This document shows positions 19,206-28,549 of a DNA stretch of 64,000 bases, piece by piece. The first letter of the stretch is position 1. Each line of letters starts with the position of its first letter. The stretch comes from Sphingomonas daechungensis (GTDB lineage Bacteria > Pseudomonadota > Alphaproteobacteria > Sphingomonadales > Sphingomonadaceae): the NCBI RefSeq assembly GCF_014489495.1, contig NZ_CP060780.1, positions 1,561,001 through 1,625,000 on the forward strand, read 5' to 3'. Below the pieces are notes generated by a model. It had not been told where the DNA came from. It saw only the letters and a list, made by a program, of their open reading frames with translations, and searched no databases. Made by a program: the position numbers and the translations under genes.

Positions 19206-20661
19206 CGATGCGGCGGTCGGCCCGCCGGAGCATCTCCATCCGCTTTTCCTGCTGACCGGCCTCGGCAAGTCGCTCCGCGGGATGGCCGGCGGCTATGCGG
19301 CTATTGGTTATCTGGCGGTGTCCGGCAGGTTGGGATCGGCTCTCGTCACCATTGCCATCCTGCTCGCTTTCATGGCGATCAGCGTCTTCGTCTATTGGCA
19401 GCGATTCCAGTTCCGCGTCGGCGAGAATGAGATCCGCATCGACAGCGGGATATTGAGCCGGACGCACCGGTCGATCCCGTTCGATCGCATCCAGGATGTC
19501 GACATCACCCAAGGTCCGCTCGCCCGTGTGCTGGGACTCGCGCGCGTCCAGTTCGAAACCGGCGGGTCTGGCGGAAAAGAAGAGGGCGTTCTGCATTCCA
19601 TCAGTCTCGAACGGGCGGAGGAGCTACGCGCGCTCGTCCGGTCGCGGAGAGGTCAGGCATCGACCGTTCGAGACGTGCCTGAAGCAAGCGCGGAGCCAGT
19701 CTATTCGATGGGGTTCGGACGCCTACTTCTTGCCGGGGCGTTCAACTTCTCTCTCGCGATCTTCGCCGGCCTGTTCGGCCTGACGCAGACGTTCGGAGAC
19801 GTTCTCGGCTTCAACCCGTTCGATCCGGATTTTTGGATGGGCTTGCTCAGCGCCAGCGACCCTCTTCGTGATTTTATTTTCGCCCACCGGGTGGCTGCTG
19901 CCATCGCCGGCGCCGCCGTTCTGGTTTTGGTCGGCGCGGCGACAGGCATCGTCCGGACCGTGCTGACCGATTTCGGCTTTCGGCTCGACAAGACCGGAGT
20001 CGGATTGCGCCGGCGGCGAGGCCTGCTGACCCGCACCGACGTGACTTTACCGATTAGCCGCGCTCAGGCTGCCGTGATCGCGAGCGGTCCGGTGAAGGAT
20101 TGGCTGCGCTGGCGGGAGCTTCGCGTTCAGAGCCTCGCCAAAGACGAGAGCAGCCGCGGCTCGCACGTACTCGCTCCGTTGGCGCGTGACGGGGAAGTGA
20201 GCCTGATCCTAGGCGAAATGGCATGGGCGCCGGTTCCTCGACGACCTGGCTGGATCAGGGTTTCGAGCGCATTCGTCGTCGCTTTCGCGATCGCTCTTTC
20301 GCCGCTTCTGCTGGTTGCCCTCGTCAACTTCATCTTCCAACCGTTGGTCGGAGTGGCAATCCTGGCGGGTCTGGGAGGCTTTCTCGCCATGCGCTGGCTA
20401 GCGTGGTCTCGAACGGCCTATGCCCTGGATGGCGACCGGATCCTGGTGCGCACCGGATGGTGGAACCGGCGGACGACCGTGTTGCCGGCACGCAGGATCC
20501 AGAGCGTCGACCTGCGCGAGAATTTCATCACCCGCGCTTTCGGCATCGCCTGGCTCCAGTTCGGCGTCGCGGGTGGAGGCATGACAGGCCATTCCATCCC
20601 CGCAATCCCCAGGGGTGAGGCGCGCAAGTTGCGCGATCTGCTGCTAGATATGGGCTCATGA
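19183..20661 (+). CDS. PH-domain membrane protein, YdbT-like
   Basis: About 492 residues, intact. Three bPH_2 repeats are visible, each with the pattern x(P)FDRIQDVDITQGPLAR..LGLA, PISRAQAAVIASGPVKDWL, and LPARRIQSVDLRENFITRAF, interleaved with hydrophobic helix pairs. ATG 19183 sits inside the previous gene's end (23-base overlap), implying coupled translation and a membrane complex of the two proteins. Substrate or partner unknown. Confidence 0.85.
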   Translation: MSEPTSRDDAAVGPPEHLHPLFLLTGLGKSLRGMAGGYAAIGYLAVSGRLGSALVTIAILLAFMAISVFVYWQRFQFRVGENEIRIDSGILSRTHRSIPFDRIQDVDITQGPLARVLGLARVQFETGGSGGKEEGVLHSISLERAEELRALVRSRRGQASTVRDVPEASAEPVYSMGFGRLLLAGAFNFSLAIFAGLFGLTQTFGDVLGFNPFDPDFWMGLLSASDPLRDFIFAHRVAAAIAGAAVLVLVGAATGIVRTVLTDFGFRLDKTGVGLRRRRGLLTRTDVTLPISRAQAAVIASGPVKDWLRWRELRVQSLAKDESSRGSHVLAPLARDGEVSLILGEMAWAPVPRRPGWIRVSSAFVVAFAIALSPLLLVALVNFIFQPLVGVAILAGLGGFLAMRWLAWSRTAYALDGDRILVRTGWWNRRTTVLPARRIQSVDLRENFITRAFGIAWLQFGVAGGGMTGHSIPAIPRGEARKLRDLLLDMGS

Positions 20662-22428
20662 TGTTCGCGCTTGGGGTGGAGCGCTCGGCCGCAGGGCAGC
20701 CATGGAAGTGGCGCCGCTCGGGCGAGCCTGGTTTGACGATGGATGCGCTGGTGGACGAGCTTCTGCTCGCACGCGGCGTTCCGCGCGACGACCTCGAGCG
20801 CCACCGCAAGCCGACCATCCGCGACTTCTTGCCCGATCCCTCGGCGTTTCAGGACATGGACAAGGGCGCCGCGAGGCTCGCCGACGCCGTCCAGTCAGGC
20901 GAGACGATCGCAATCTTCGGCGATTACGATGTCGATGGCGCGACTAGCTCGGCGCTCCTGGTCCTGCTTCTACGCCAGCTCGGTGTCGAGCCAATGGTCT
21001 ACATTCCGGACCGGCTGATGGAGGGATACGGCCCGTCGGGCAGGGCGCTAGTCGAACTGAAGCAGCGCGGCGCAAGTCTCGCCGTCACCGTGGATTGCGG
21101 CGCTCAGGCCTTCGAGGCCCTGCAGCAGGCGAAAGACGTTAATCTCGACGTGGTCGTGGTCGATCACCACCAGTGCGCAACCCTGCTTCCGGTCGCACAT
21201 GCCATGATCAATCCGAACCGGCTGGACGAGGGTGACGTTGGAGCGGCCCATGGCCACGTCGCTGCGGTCGGAATGGCGTTCCTCCTGGCTGTATCGCTCG
21301 TTCGCGAGCTGCGCGGGCGCGGCTTTTTTGCTGACCGCGAAGAGCCCAGGCTGATCGACCTCCTCGATCTCGTCGCGCTTGGAACGGTCGCGGACGTGGC
21401 GCGCCTCCACACGCTCAATCGGGCCTTCGTCACGCAGGGCCTTAGGGTCATGGCCGCTCGCCAGAACATCGGCATGACCGCCCTCGCCGAGGCGGCGCGG
21501 CTGGTGAAGCCGCCGAGCTGCCGCGATCTCGGATTCGCGTTAGGACCGCGAATCAATGCCGGCGGGCGCGTCGGCAAGTCTGACCTCGGCGTTCGATTGC
21601 TCACCTCCACGGATCCGGAAGAGGCGCGGACCATCGCTGCAGAGCTGGACCGCCTTAACGAGGAACGCCGAGCCATCGAGATGCAGGTTTGCGAGCAGGC
21701 GCTCGAGCAGGCCGACAAGTTGAACGGCGCCCCGTACTGACCGTCATGGCGCCAGGTTGGCACCCGGGCGTGATCGGCATCGTGGCCGGACGCGTGAAGG
21801 AGCGTTTCGGCCGCCCCGCGATCGTCATTGCCGAGACCGAGGACGGCACTGGAAAGGGCTCCGGCCGGTCCATTGGTGGAGTCGATCTCGGTGCGGCGGT
21901 ACTTGCGGCGAAGGACAGCGGCCTGCTGGTCGCGGGCGGCGGTCACGCGATGGCAGCAGGATTGACGCTTGCGCCCGGGGCCTTGAAGCCTTTCGCGACT
22001 TCATCAGCGAACGCCTGGCGTCAGATGTGGAGCGTGCTCTCGATGGGCGGGCACTCCTGCTGGATGCGATCCTGGCGCCCGGCGGCGTCGTTGCGAATCT
22101 CTGCGATGCCCTGGACGCGGCGGGTCCCTATGGTGCCGGATGGCCCGCTCCCCGCGTTGCGGCCGGCCCTGCGCGGCTGTTGAAGACGGGCGTCGTCGGC
22201 GACGGCCACGTGCGTGGATTCGCCTGCGGCGACGATGGGAAGAGCTTCAAGTGGATCGCTTTCCGGATCGCGGAAACCGAGCTCGGGCAGGCGTTGCTGT
22301 CGTCGTCGGGCGACCGGCGCTGGTGGCTCGCGGGAACCATCAAGCGCGACGAGTGGAACGGGGGCAATTATGCCGAGATGCACCTTGAGGATGCAGCCGT
22401 GCTTGACCCCAGCGGACGGCTCCCTTAA
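20658..22428 (+). CDS. recJ: Single-stranded-DNA-specific exonuclease RecJ (frameshifted)
   Basis: 5'-3' exonuclease of the DHH family used in recombination and mismatch repair. Motifs: IFGDYDVDGATSSALL, VDCGAQAFEAL, VVVDHHQCA, and the DHHA1 motif AGGGHAMAAGLTL; the C-terminal OB domain follows. Frames change near 21735 and 21985. ATG 20658 overlaps the stop of the YdbT-like gene. The stop lies 22 bases before tRNA-Glu. About 590 residues when repaired. Confidence 0.94.
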
Positions 22429-22450
22429 CGCGCACTCCGCTTCTTGGAGC

Positions 22451-22526
22451 GGCCCCATCGTCTAGCGGTCTAGGACGTCGCCCTTTCACGGCGAAAACAC
22501 GGGTTCGAGTCCCGTTGGGGTCACCA
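22451..22526 (+). tRNA. tRNA-Glu (anticodon TTC)
   Basis: 76-nt cloverleaf. Acceptor GGCCCCA pairs with TGGGGTC, the anticodon arm is TCGCC-CTTTCAC-GGCGA with anticodon TTC, the T arm contains GGTTCGAGTCC, and CCA is encoded. Its 3' end is the left border of the accessory DNA that follows, a common integration site. Confidence 0.96.
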
Positions 22527-22574
22527 ACCATTTCAATGCGCTGGTAGCGCTGGGTCAGTGGCCCTATAAAACTT

Positions 22575-22640
22575 ACTGCAATTTCACTGCAAAACTGGGT
22601 GCGAACAAACGCGAACATATGCGGACAATTCCGCGACAAG
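22575..22640. other. Possible integrase arm-type sites beside tRNA-Glu
   Basis: Two ACTGCAA copies 11 bases apart (22575, 22586), then GCGAACA at 22601 and 22611 and GCGGACA at 22621, exactly 10 bases apart and so on one face of the helix. Phased direct repeats just beyond a tRNA 3' end are typical of integrase/excisionase binding regions of integrated elements. The pattern is seen; the function is inferred. Confidence 0.5.
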
Positions 22641-22705
22641 GCCCCCGCCGTTGCTTTTACGAATCCAGCTCCGGATATCCGATCGACGCGCGTCTATCCC
22701 AATGA

Positions 22706-23304
22706 ATGGATAGTTTAGAGCAGACTGATTGGATCAGCGCAGGCGTCGCGCTTGACCGGGTGGCGACCGCGATTCGTAGCCCCGCCCAAGCCAAGTTCGA
22801 GCTCCTCGACTGGCTTGTGGATGGAAGGGTGACCGCCATGTTCGACACGAGCTGGCTCGTCATTGGTCGCGTCAATTTTCAACTGCCGGCAAAGCCCAGG
22901 GGTCTCCGATCGTCCTGCAATGTCCCGCGCAGCGAATGGCGCAGCCGGGACCCTGCCACCGATCTCCAGTTCTGGGATTGGGGACAGGGGCGCGCAGTCA
23001 TTACCCGGTCAGGCGGGGTCCGACGAAGCGGCGGCTTTTTGACGGCCTTAAATTCTCAGCGGCGGATCTCGATCGGGAGCTTGCTAAGCTGGGCGCCGGC
23101 TCCGCCGAGCTGTTTCCCGACGACTCTTTCGTCTCCGTCAACGACGCCATGGCGCAGCTGGGGATCGGCCGGACGAAATTGTATGAGCTGATCGGCGCTG
23201 AGCAACTGGCGACCATGTCGATCGGCTCGCGAAGGATGATCAGCCGGAACAGCATCAACGCGTTCATCGCCGGCCGCCCCGGTTCGCCGCCATTGTCCAA
23301 CTGA
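22706..23304 (+). CDS. Excisionase-like helix-turn-helix protein (frameshifted)
   Basis: About 200 residues. The N-terminal 100 residues (MDSLEQTDWISAGVALDRVA) match nothing I recognise. The C-terminus, in a second frame after about 23020, holds a MerR/AlpA-type winged HTH: FVSVNDAMAQLGIGRTKLYE followed by GSRRMISRNSINAFIA, as in excisionases. First gene after the tRNA-Glu att-like repeats, which fits a recombination-directionality or regulatory role in a mobile element. The stop is 42 bases before the next start. Confidence 0.7.
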
Positions 23305-23346
23305 TACGGCGCATTGACCCGCCGCACCTTTCCGCGCGGAATAACC

Positions 23347-24292
23347 ATGGCCGAGGCCGCGAGGGGAATCGCCCAGTCCCGCTTCCTCTTTCGCCAGGCC
23401 GACTTTCTCGGCGCATTCAGCCGCGACACCATCCGTTGGAAGCTTGCTGACTCCAGTCAGGTCAGATTCCTCCGGACCATCGTTCATGACCGGCCGAGGG
23501 GCGAAAGCTCTGGAGCAACAAGCACGTCCGGGCTGCGGCATTCGACGGTTTCGTCGAAGCATTCCTCCGAGACTTCGCGGCGGACGAGGAGCGCAAGCGG
23601 TACTTCCTCACCTTTGCATGGGATGCGGGCTTCACGTGGGAACGGGAGCCAGTGCTCGACCTGGTTTCGTTGAAAAACGCCGTCCGTCTCTGCATCGGGC
23701 GGCTTGGCCTCCACGGCATCGGGATCGTTGAAGTGGATCTCCTGAGGAACCTCACCGGTGAACCTGGGCGGCGGCTGGCAGGGCACGTTCACGTCTACGC
23801 CTGGGCGCAACCAGGGACAAAGTTTCGGTCAAAGACAGTGCAGGACAAGCTTTGCGAGTCCCGGGCCTTCCCGAACTTCCTCAATGCCCGCAGCGTGGTC
23901 ATCAAGCCCATCCGCCGGACCGAAGTCTCCGTCGCGAGGGTGGCCGGGTACCTCGTAAAATATCCCTCCCGCGCCAAGCGCGTCCTGCCCGATCCGAAAG
24001 GGATCAGCGAGCGCGTTTTCCGGGACTCAAAACTGCCGCGAGGGTCGGCGTCCCGGTTGGCCGAGCTTTTGTCGCATGTCGAATTCGGGGACGTGCTGTT
24101 CACCGTCGGGCCGCCGGGCGGCACCTCAAAAACCAGATCCTGGCCCGGATGAAGCGCCAGTTTGCGTCGTGGGCGCGGACAGAGACGGCACCGTCGTCCG
24201 CGGATGTCCGGATGACCTGGCGGCTGCTCAGGATGATGAACGGCAGCAGGCATTTTCGACCCTGCAAGGTCGTGGTGAAGCAAAAGCGCTGA
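23347..24292 (+). CDS. Candidate HUH-type replication initiator (frameshifted)
   Basis: Three motifs appear in the order and spacing of rolling-circle Rep proteins: RYFLTFAWDAG (motif 1-like), GHVHVYAW (His-hydrophobic-His, the metal site) and VAGYLVKYPSRAKR (Tyr-x-x-Lys catalytic motif). The frame changes near 23510 and 24110; repaired length is about 315 residues. ATG 23347 is chosen; TTG 23314 is an alternative. Its place between an excisionase-like gene and a recombinase gene supports a replicative integrated element. I do not recognise a named family, so HUH assignment is inference from motifs. Confidence 0.5.
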
Positions 24293-24494
24293 CAATGTGC
24301 TTGTCTATGTCACTTCATTCATAGCAACCTCATCATCCCCGGCATCCTTGGCAGGGACTGACACAGTCTACGGGCTCAATCCCCACTATTCGTTTTTTCA
24401 AACGTGTCGCGCTGCGCCAATTTTGTGGCGCGGCTTTCCACCGACCCGAAACAGGGTCGTTGCGCTATATGTTCAAAGTCAAATGTTTGGTCCG

Positions 24495-25505
24495 TCAATC
24501 CGCACTGCGGTTGTACTGAGCAGTCGGCTGGCCCGTCGTGGGCACGGTGACAATGACACTGTCGCAGCCGCCGGGCTTTCATCATTGTCCGGGCCGATCT
24601 TGGTTTCATCCGCTTCGCACGCATCGTCATCGATGTCCGTTTGGAACAGGGACCCGCGGGCGCGAAGCGCGTCCTCCACCTCGGATCGGGCAGGACCTTC
24701 TTGCTGTAAGGGTGCGGACCCGAGGAAATGACGTAGATCGACGCCCCACTGCCTCCAGGAAGGGCTTCCGCGACGAGGTCAAACTGCCGTGATGGCCGAC
24801 GATAAGAACGTTGGCCTTGAGCATGGCGGCGCAGCAGTCGAGCAGCTCCTTTTCGATCGTGCCGTTGGATGGCGGGGACGGCGGCATCACGCTTTGGCCA
24901 GCAGCGTTGATCACTGGCGTGAGGCGGCCACCACCCTCTGCGTCGCCCGCGAGCAAGACGCTGTTGTTGCCGTGATCCAGCCTGACCACCACGGTATTTT
25001 CATTGGGGTCGGGGTGGGGATCGGCGTTGCGATAGAGGATCGTCATCGTCGTGCCCGGGCCGATGGTGACGGGCTGGTCGGTCATTTTGGCCGCTTGCGG
25101 GATGCTCACGGTGCCGGAGCAGTTCTTGCCAGTGAACGCGACGGAGTGAATGCCGCCAGTGGCGAGGGCGTCATGATACTGAACGCCCTGCTCGGCTTCG
25201 ACTTTCTTCAGGAACCGGCAGTAGCCACGCGTCCTGTTCACGGTTCCAGAGTCCCACACGTTTCGAACCACGAAGCGGTCGAATAGGTCCGGCATCAGCT
25301 CGAGGTGATCCTTGTGCGGATGGCTCAGCACCAGGTGGTCGATAGCGACCACGTCCGGTCTGACTGACTTGATGTAAGCCAGCACCCGGTTGTCGGGGCC
25401 ATCCGCTAGGTCGTCCTGGCTGCCCGCGTCATACAGCATGGTGAAGCCGGGGCCTTCGATGAACGTTGCCAACCCTGTGCCGATGTCGATGACATGCACT
25501 TTCAC
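24495..25505 (-). CDS. ComEC/Rec2-like metallo-beta-lactamase-fold hydrolase (frameshifted)
   Basis: The metal-binding motif HLVLSHPHKDH lies near residue 70, with a further Asp in VLLAGDAEG and His in VLIVGHHGSL, the pattern of the ComEC C-terminal MBL domain, here as a stand-alone protein. GTG 25505 overlaps the stop of the SH3 gene (GTGA) and gives MKVHVIDIGTGLATFIEG. The C-terminal ~80 residues require frame changes near 24750 and 24580; the stop is placed at TGA 24497-24495. Possibly a phosphodiesterase or nuclease; no export signal of its own. Confidence 0.75.
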
Positions 25506-25852
25506 TGGCCCGGTGGTGGCAGCCAATGCAGGGGCGGCACGTCACCGGAAAGAATGGTCCAGGACTTGCTGACGTAGCCCGTGCGGCCGTCCGACAGCCG
25601 GACGTGATACCAGCCGGGAATTTCGTCGATCAGCTCGGCCGTGTCGCCTGGAAACAAGCCGGCGACTTTGTCATCGCTATCGGGAGCGGGGCGAACGACA
25701 ACATTGCGCTTGACCCGCTCGCTCGGCGTCACCGACGGCGCCGCGAAAGCGGGGACGGCCAGCCCCATGGCCAAGAGGGCAGCGACGCACCCTCGCGAAG
25801 CGCGCGCGACACGCTGCACCATGCATTTCGTCCAAGCCCGAGTATTCGCCAT
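25502..25852 (-). CDS. Exported bacterial SH3-domain protein
   Basis: ATG 25852 begins a basic, hydrophobic signal region (about 36 residues, ending AVPAFA), then one SH3_3 domain with RPAPDSDDKVAGLFPGDTAE, GWYHVRLSDGRTGYVSKSW. 116 residues, intact. It precedes the ComEC-like hydrolase and shares its stop with that gene's start, so the two form an operon. SH3 domains of this kind bind peptidoglycan or partner proteins outside the cytoplasm. Confidence 0.8.
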   Translation of the reverse strand: MANTRAWTKCMVQRVARASRGCVAALLAMGLAVPAFAAPSVTPSERVKRNVVVRPAPDSDDKVAGLFPGDTAELIDEIPGWYHVRLSDGRTGYVSKSWTILSGDVPPLHWLPPPGQ

Positions 25853-26108
25853 CGCTGGCCCCCTGTTTCCGAGCCCGCGCATATTAACCCAGGATCGTTG
25901 CTGCGTACACTGGCGCAAGCGGCGGCGGGGCCGTCGTTCACCGCCTAAACCGTCCTTGAAGCTCGCAAGGGCCGTGAAGGTCTTCACGCGACAAAAAGCC
26001 GAGTTTTCCGCCAATATTTTGACCCGCAGCGCATTTTTTGCTATGATTTGACTGTCGCTTTTCATGGCTGCCGCTTGAGCGACGCGGCTTCACAACATGC
26101 GAGGATCT

Positions 26109-26685
26109 ATGGTCACGCCAGCTAAGGTGCTGGCGCCCGTCGACGCGCGCCGCTTGACGGTGCGCGCTGGCAAGGGGCGTCAGGGAACGAGGGACAAGGT
26201 CATTGTGCTGCTGAGCTTTCGCGCCGGCATGCGCGCTTGCGAAATTGCCGGGCTCGACTGGCGCATGGTCATGACCCGAGCGGCAGGATCAGCACGACGG
26301 TCGCCATCAGCGGTAGGATCGCCAAGAACGGGCGGGGGCGGCACGTACCAGTTCACCCTGAGCTGAAGCTGGCGCTCGAGGTACATCATGCTCACTGTGG
26401 CGGCCCGCGCTTTGGTCCCGTCGTCCAGTCGCGCCGCGGCAGCCACTTGAAGCCCGCTCAATCGTCAACTGGTTTCGACAAGTGTATGACGAGCTGGGGC
26501 TGACGGGCTGCTCCTCCCATTCCGGCCGGCGCACGTTCATCACGGGGGCGGCGCGGGCAGTGCACAGGGCCGGGGGCAGCTTGCGCGACGTCCAGGAGCT
26601 GGCCGGCCACCGAGCGCTGACCACGACGGAGCGCTACATCGAGGGCGACCGTGACGCGCAGCACCGCCTGATCAAGCTGCTGTAG
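26109..26685 (+). CDS. Short tyrosine recombinase/integrase (frameshifted)
   Basis: Only a catalytic domain of about 190 residues is present. The conserved residues are visible: Arg I in RAGMRACEIAGLDW, the His-x-x-Arg box SSHSGRRTFIT, the second His in ELAGHRALTTTE and the nucleophile Tyr in ERYIEG. There is no N-terminal SAM-like core-binding domain, so either this is a minimal recombinase or the N-terminus was lost. Frames change near 26270 and 26460. ATG 26109 chosen; ATG 26097 is in frame. It probably belongs to the element at tRNA-Glu, though it is 3.6 kb from it. Confidence 0.8.
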
Positions 26686-26800
26686 CTTTCTGCACTGCCC
26701 GAACGCCGAGGGCCTCCGCACGCCCATGTGGGGCCCTCGGCAGCGCAAAATGCGCAGCTACCAATGTGGTATATACTCAACATAAACGTCATTGCTGTGA

Positions 26801-26822
26801 GGGGCTGACTCGCGTCAGCCCC
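26801..26822 (+). promoter_or_regulatory. Hairpin directly before the J-domain gene's ribosome-binding site
   Basis: A perfect 9-bp inverted repeat, GGGGCTGAC-TCGC-GTCAGCCCC, ends one base before AGGAGAGGA. Its position in the leader could influence translation or be a protein site; no U-run follows, so it is not a standard terminator of the upstream integrase gene. Confidence 0.5.
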
Positions 26823-26836
26823 AGGAGAGGAACCCC

Positions 26837-28061
26837 ATGCCCAACCATTACGAAGTCCTGGGGTCGACCCCGCGTCCGAGCAGGAAGTGATCGAGGCAGC
26901 GTACAAGGCGCTCATTCGAAAATACCATCCTGACCGTGCCGGCGATAACCAGCGCATCCGGGACATCAACGCTGCTTATGCCGTGCTCAAAAGCCCGGTG
27001 AAGCGACGCGCGTATGACGCCAAGCTGAAACTGTTTCCGTCGCGGGAGTTGGCGCGCGCCGATGACGTGCCAGTCAGGCCGGCGCCAGGATCAAAGCCGC
27101 GCGCCGGGCAGCCAAAGGCAGCGCCGAGCGAGCCGCTCAAGACCTGCCCGGAATGCCACGCCGACGTACGCCGGAGTGCCAAGCGTTGCCGTCACTGCGG
27201 CTTCCAGTTCTGGAGCGGGATCCTCGGTACGCAGTCGAGGGACATTGGCTGCGCGTCGGTGGTCATTCTGCTGCTGGTCCTAATGCTGATGTATTGCAGT
27301 GGACCAGGCGCAACCGGTGACGCCGTGACCGACACGGGCAACCAGGCGGAAACCACGGGCGAAGCTTCGATCCCCGGCCCCTTCCAGGGCGTGTGGGGCC
27401 TCTCCCAGCAAGAGTGCGGCCGGGGGATTACGACGAAGACGGTGACCGCAAACGACATCGACGGCGGCAAGGTGGTCAAGGTCGAGGAACTGAGCGACCA
27501 GCAAATCAAGGTCGAATACGAGTTTACCGAGGGCGGTTCGTGGAGACTTGGACATTGGGTGACGGCACCCTGGCAATCGACCGACCGGGCGAGGATTACA
27601 CATTGGAGCGTTGTCCACAGGGACAGTTGTCGGGCACGGCGCAAGGGGCGGCGTCACCGCCCGGGCCACGGAATGCTGCGCTTGCCGCGGCGGGCCGGGA
27701 CGCCCTCGACGCCGACTGGACTTTCGCCACGACGGTCAACGGTCCAGACGGAAATGTCGACCTGTATGTGAACTTGGCCGCGATGACCCGCAACGGCGCT
27801 GTCGCAACGACTTGGGTCAAGGGCGTGAACGCCGACACGGTCGAGCTCGGGGATCATGGTCGCGAGTTGCCCGGTCCGTTCACCTTGTTCAAATTCCAAA
27901 TGGACTGCGACGCGCGCACGGTCGCGGTGCCTATGATTGGTAATTTCGCAGCCGACGGCCGCCTGCTCGCGGAGATCCCCATGAACGGCGGCGAGGAGCC
28001 GTTCAGCTCTGTCGGAGCCGCAGACGGCCTGGTGGCACTTTGTGCCAGTCGGGGCGAGTGA
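26837..28061 (+). CDS. Membrane J-domain protein with zinc ribbon (frameshifted)
   Basis: ATG 26837 has a strong AGGAGAGGA site. Domains in order: J domain (MPNHYEVLG, then KALIRKYHPDRAGDNQRI with the HPD motif), a Pro-rich linker, a two-CxxC zinc ribbon (CPECHADVRRSAKRCRHCG), one transmembrane helix (VVILLLVLMLMYC), and a C-terminal region of about 240 residues with a FKFQMDCDARTVAVP segment that resembles surface-adhesin-E-type domains. It should place an Hsp70 co-chaperone domain in the cytosol and the C-terminal part outside. Frames change near 26862 and 27535. Unusual fusion; no name known to me. Confidence 0.72.
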
Positions 28062-28171
28062 CCGCGAGGATGATGGCCATTCCATACGTCACTGGGCCCG
28101 GCGGTCGAGGATGCTGAGGCCCTGACCCGCGGAGAGTCACGCAAAGCGCGGCGCAGCGCTAAAGCAAAAGA

Positions 28172-28381
28172 CTAGCGGCGTAGCAATAACTCGACGGGAT
28201 CGACGTCGAGCGCCCGGGCCAGCCGCTCAACCATGTCGATGCTGGCGCTGTAGCGTGAATGTTCCAGAGCGCTGACATAGGTCCGGTCGATGCCGCACGC
28301 GTCAGCCAGCGCTTCCTGGCTGAAGCACCGCTCCAGGCGAAGCCGCTTCAAGTTGTGCGCAAAACGGTCGCGGAGGCCCAT
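28172..28381 (-). CDS. XRE-family transcriptional regulator
   Basis: About 70 residues forming one Cro/CI helix-turn-helix (FSQEALADACGIDRTYVSAL) followed by IDMVERLARALDVDPVELL. This short class resembles stand-alone regulators and restriction-modification controller proteins. ATG 28381 is chosen (MGLRDRFAHNLKRL). A GAGTATACTC palindrome lies 39 bases upstream, a plausible autoregulatory operator. Downstream 28062-28171 has no gene. Confidence 0.87.
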   Translation of the reverse strand: MGLRDRFAHNLKRLRLERCFSQEALADACGIDRTYVSALEHSRYSASIDMVERLARALDVDPVELLLRR

Positions 28382-28404
28382 CGGAGGGACCATCCGTCAG
28401 CATG

Positions 28405-28429
28405 GAGTATTTCACCACGGAGTATACTC
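28405..28429. promoter_or_regulatory. Candidate operator of the XRE regulator
   Basis: Perfect palindrome GAGTATACTC (28420-28429) with an extra GAGTAT half-site at 28405. A related GTATATACTC occurs at about 26769-26778, upstream of the J-domain gene, so the same regulator may control both. Inferred from position and symmetry. Confidence 0.5.
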
Positions 28430-28464
28430 GACGTAGTGAAAAGTGCGCATGGGTAGCGGCGAAA

Positions 28465-28548
28465 GGCACGGGGCCAGGAGACGCCCATCCCCTGGTATCA
28501 AAACTCATTGCTTGCTGTGTCGAGAGGAGAGTTGAAATGCCCCGTGCC
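28465..28548. repeat. Long-range inverted repeat
   Basis: GGCACGGGGC at 28465-28474 and its exact complement GCCCCGTGCC at 28539-28548 enclose 64 bases. The right arm overlaps a GAGGAGA-ATG site that would encode only four residues. It may be a folded leader or a chance pair; no gene follows. Confidence 0.35.
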
Positions 28549-28549
28549 T

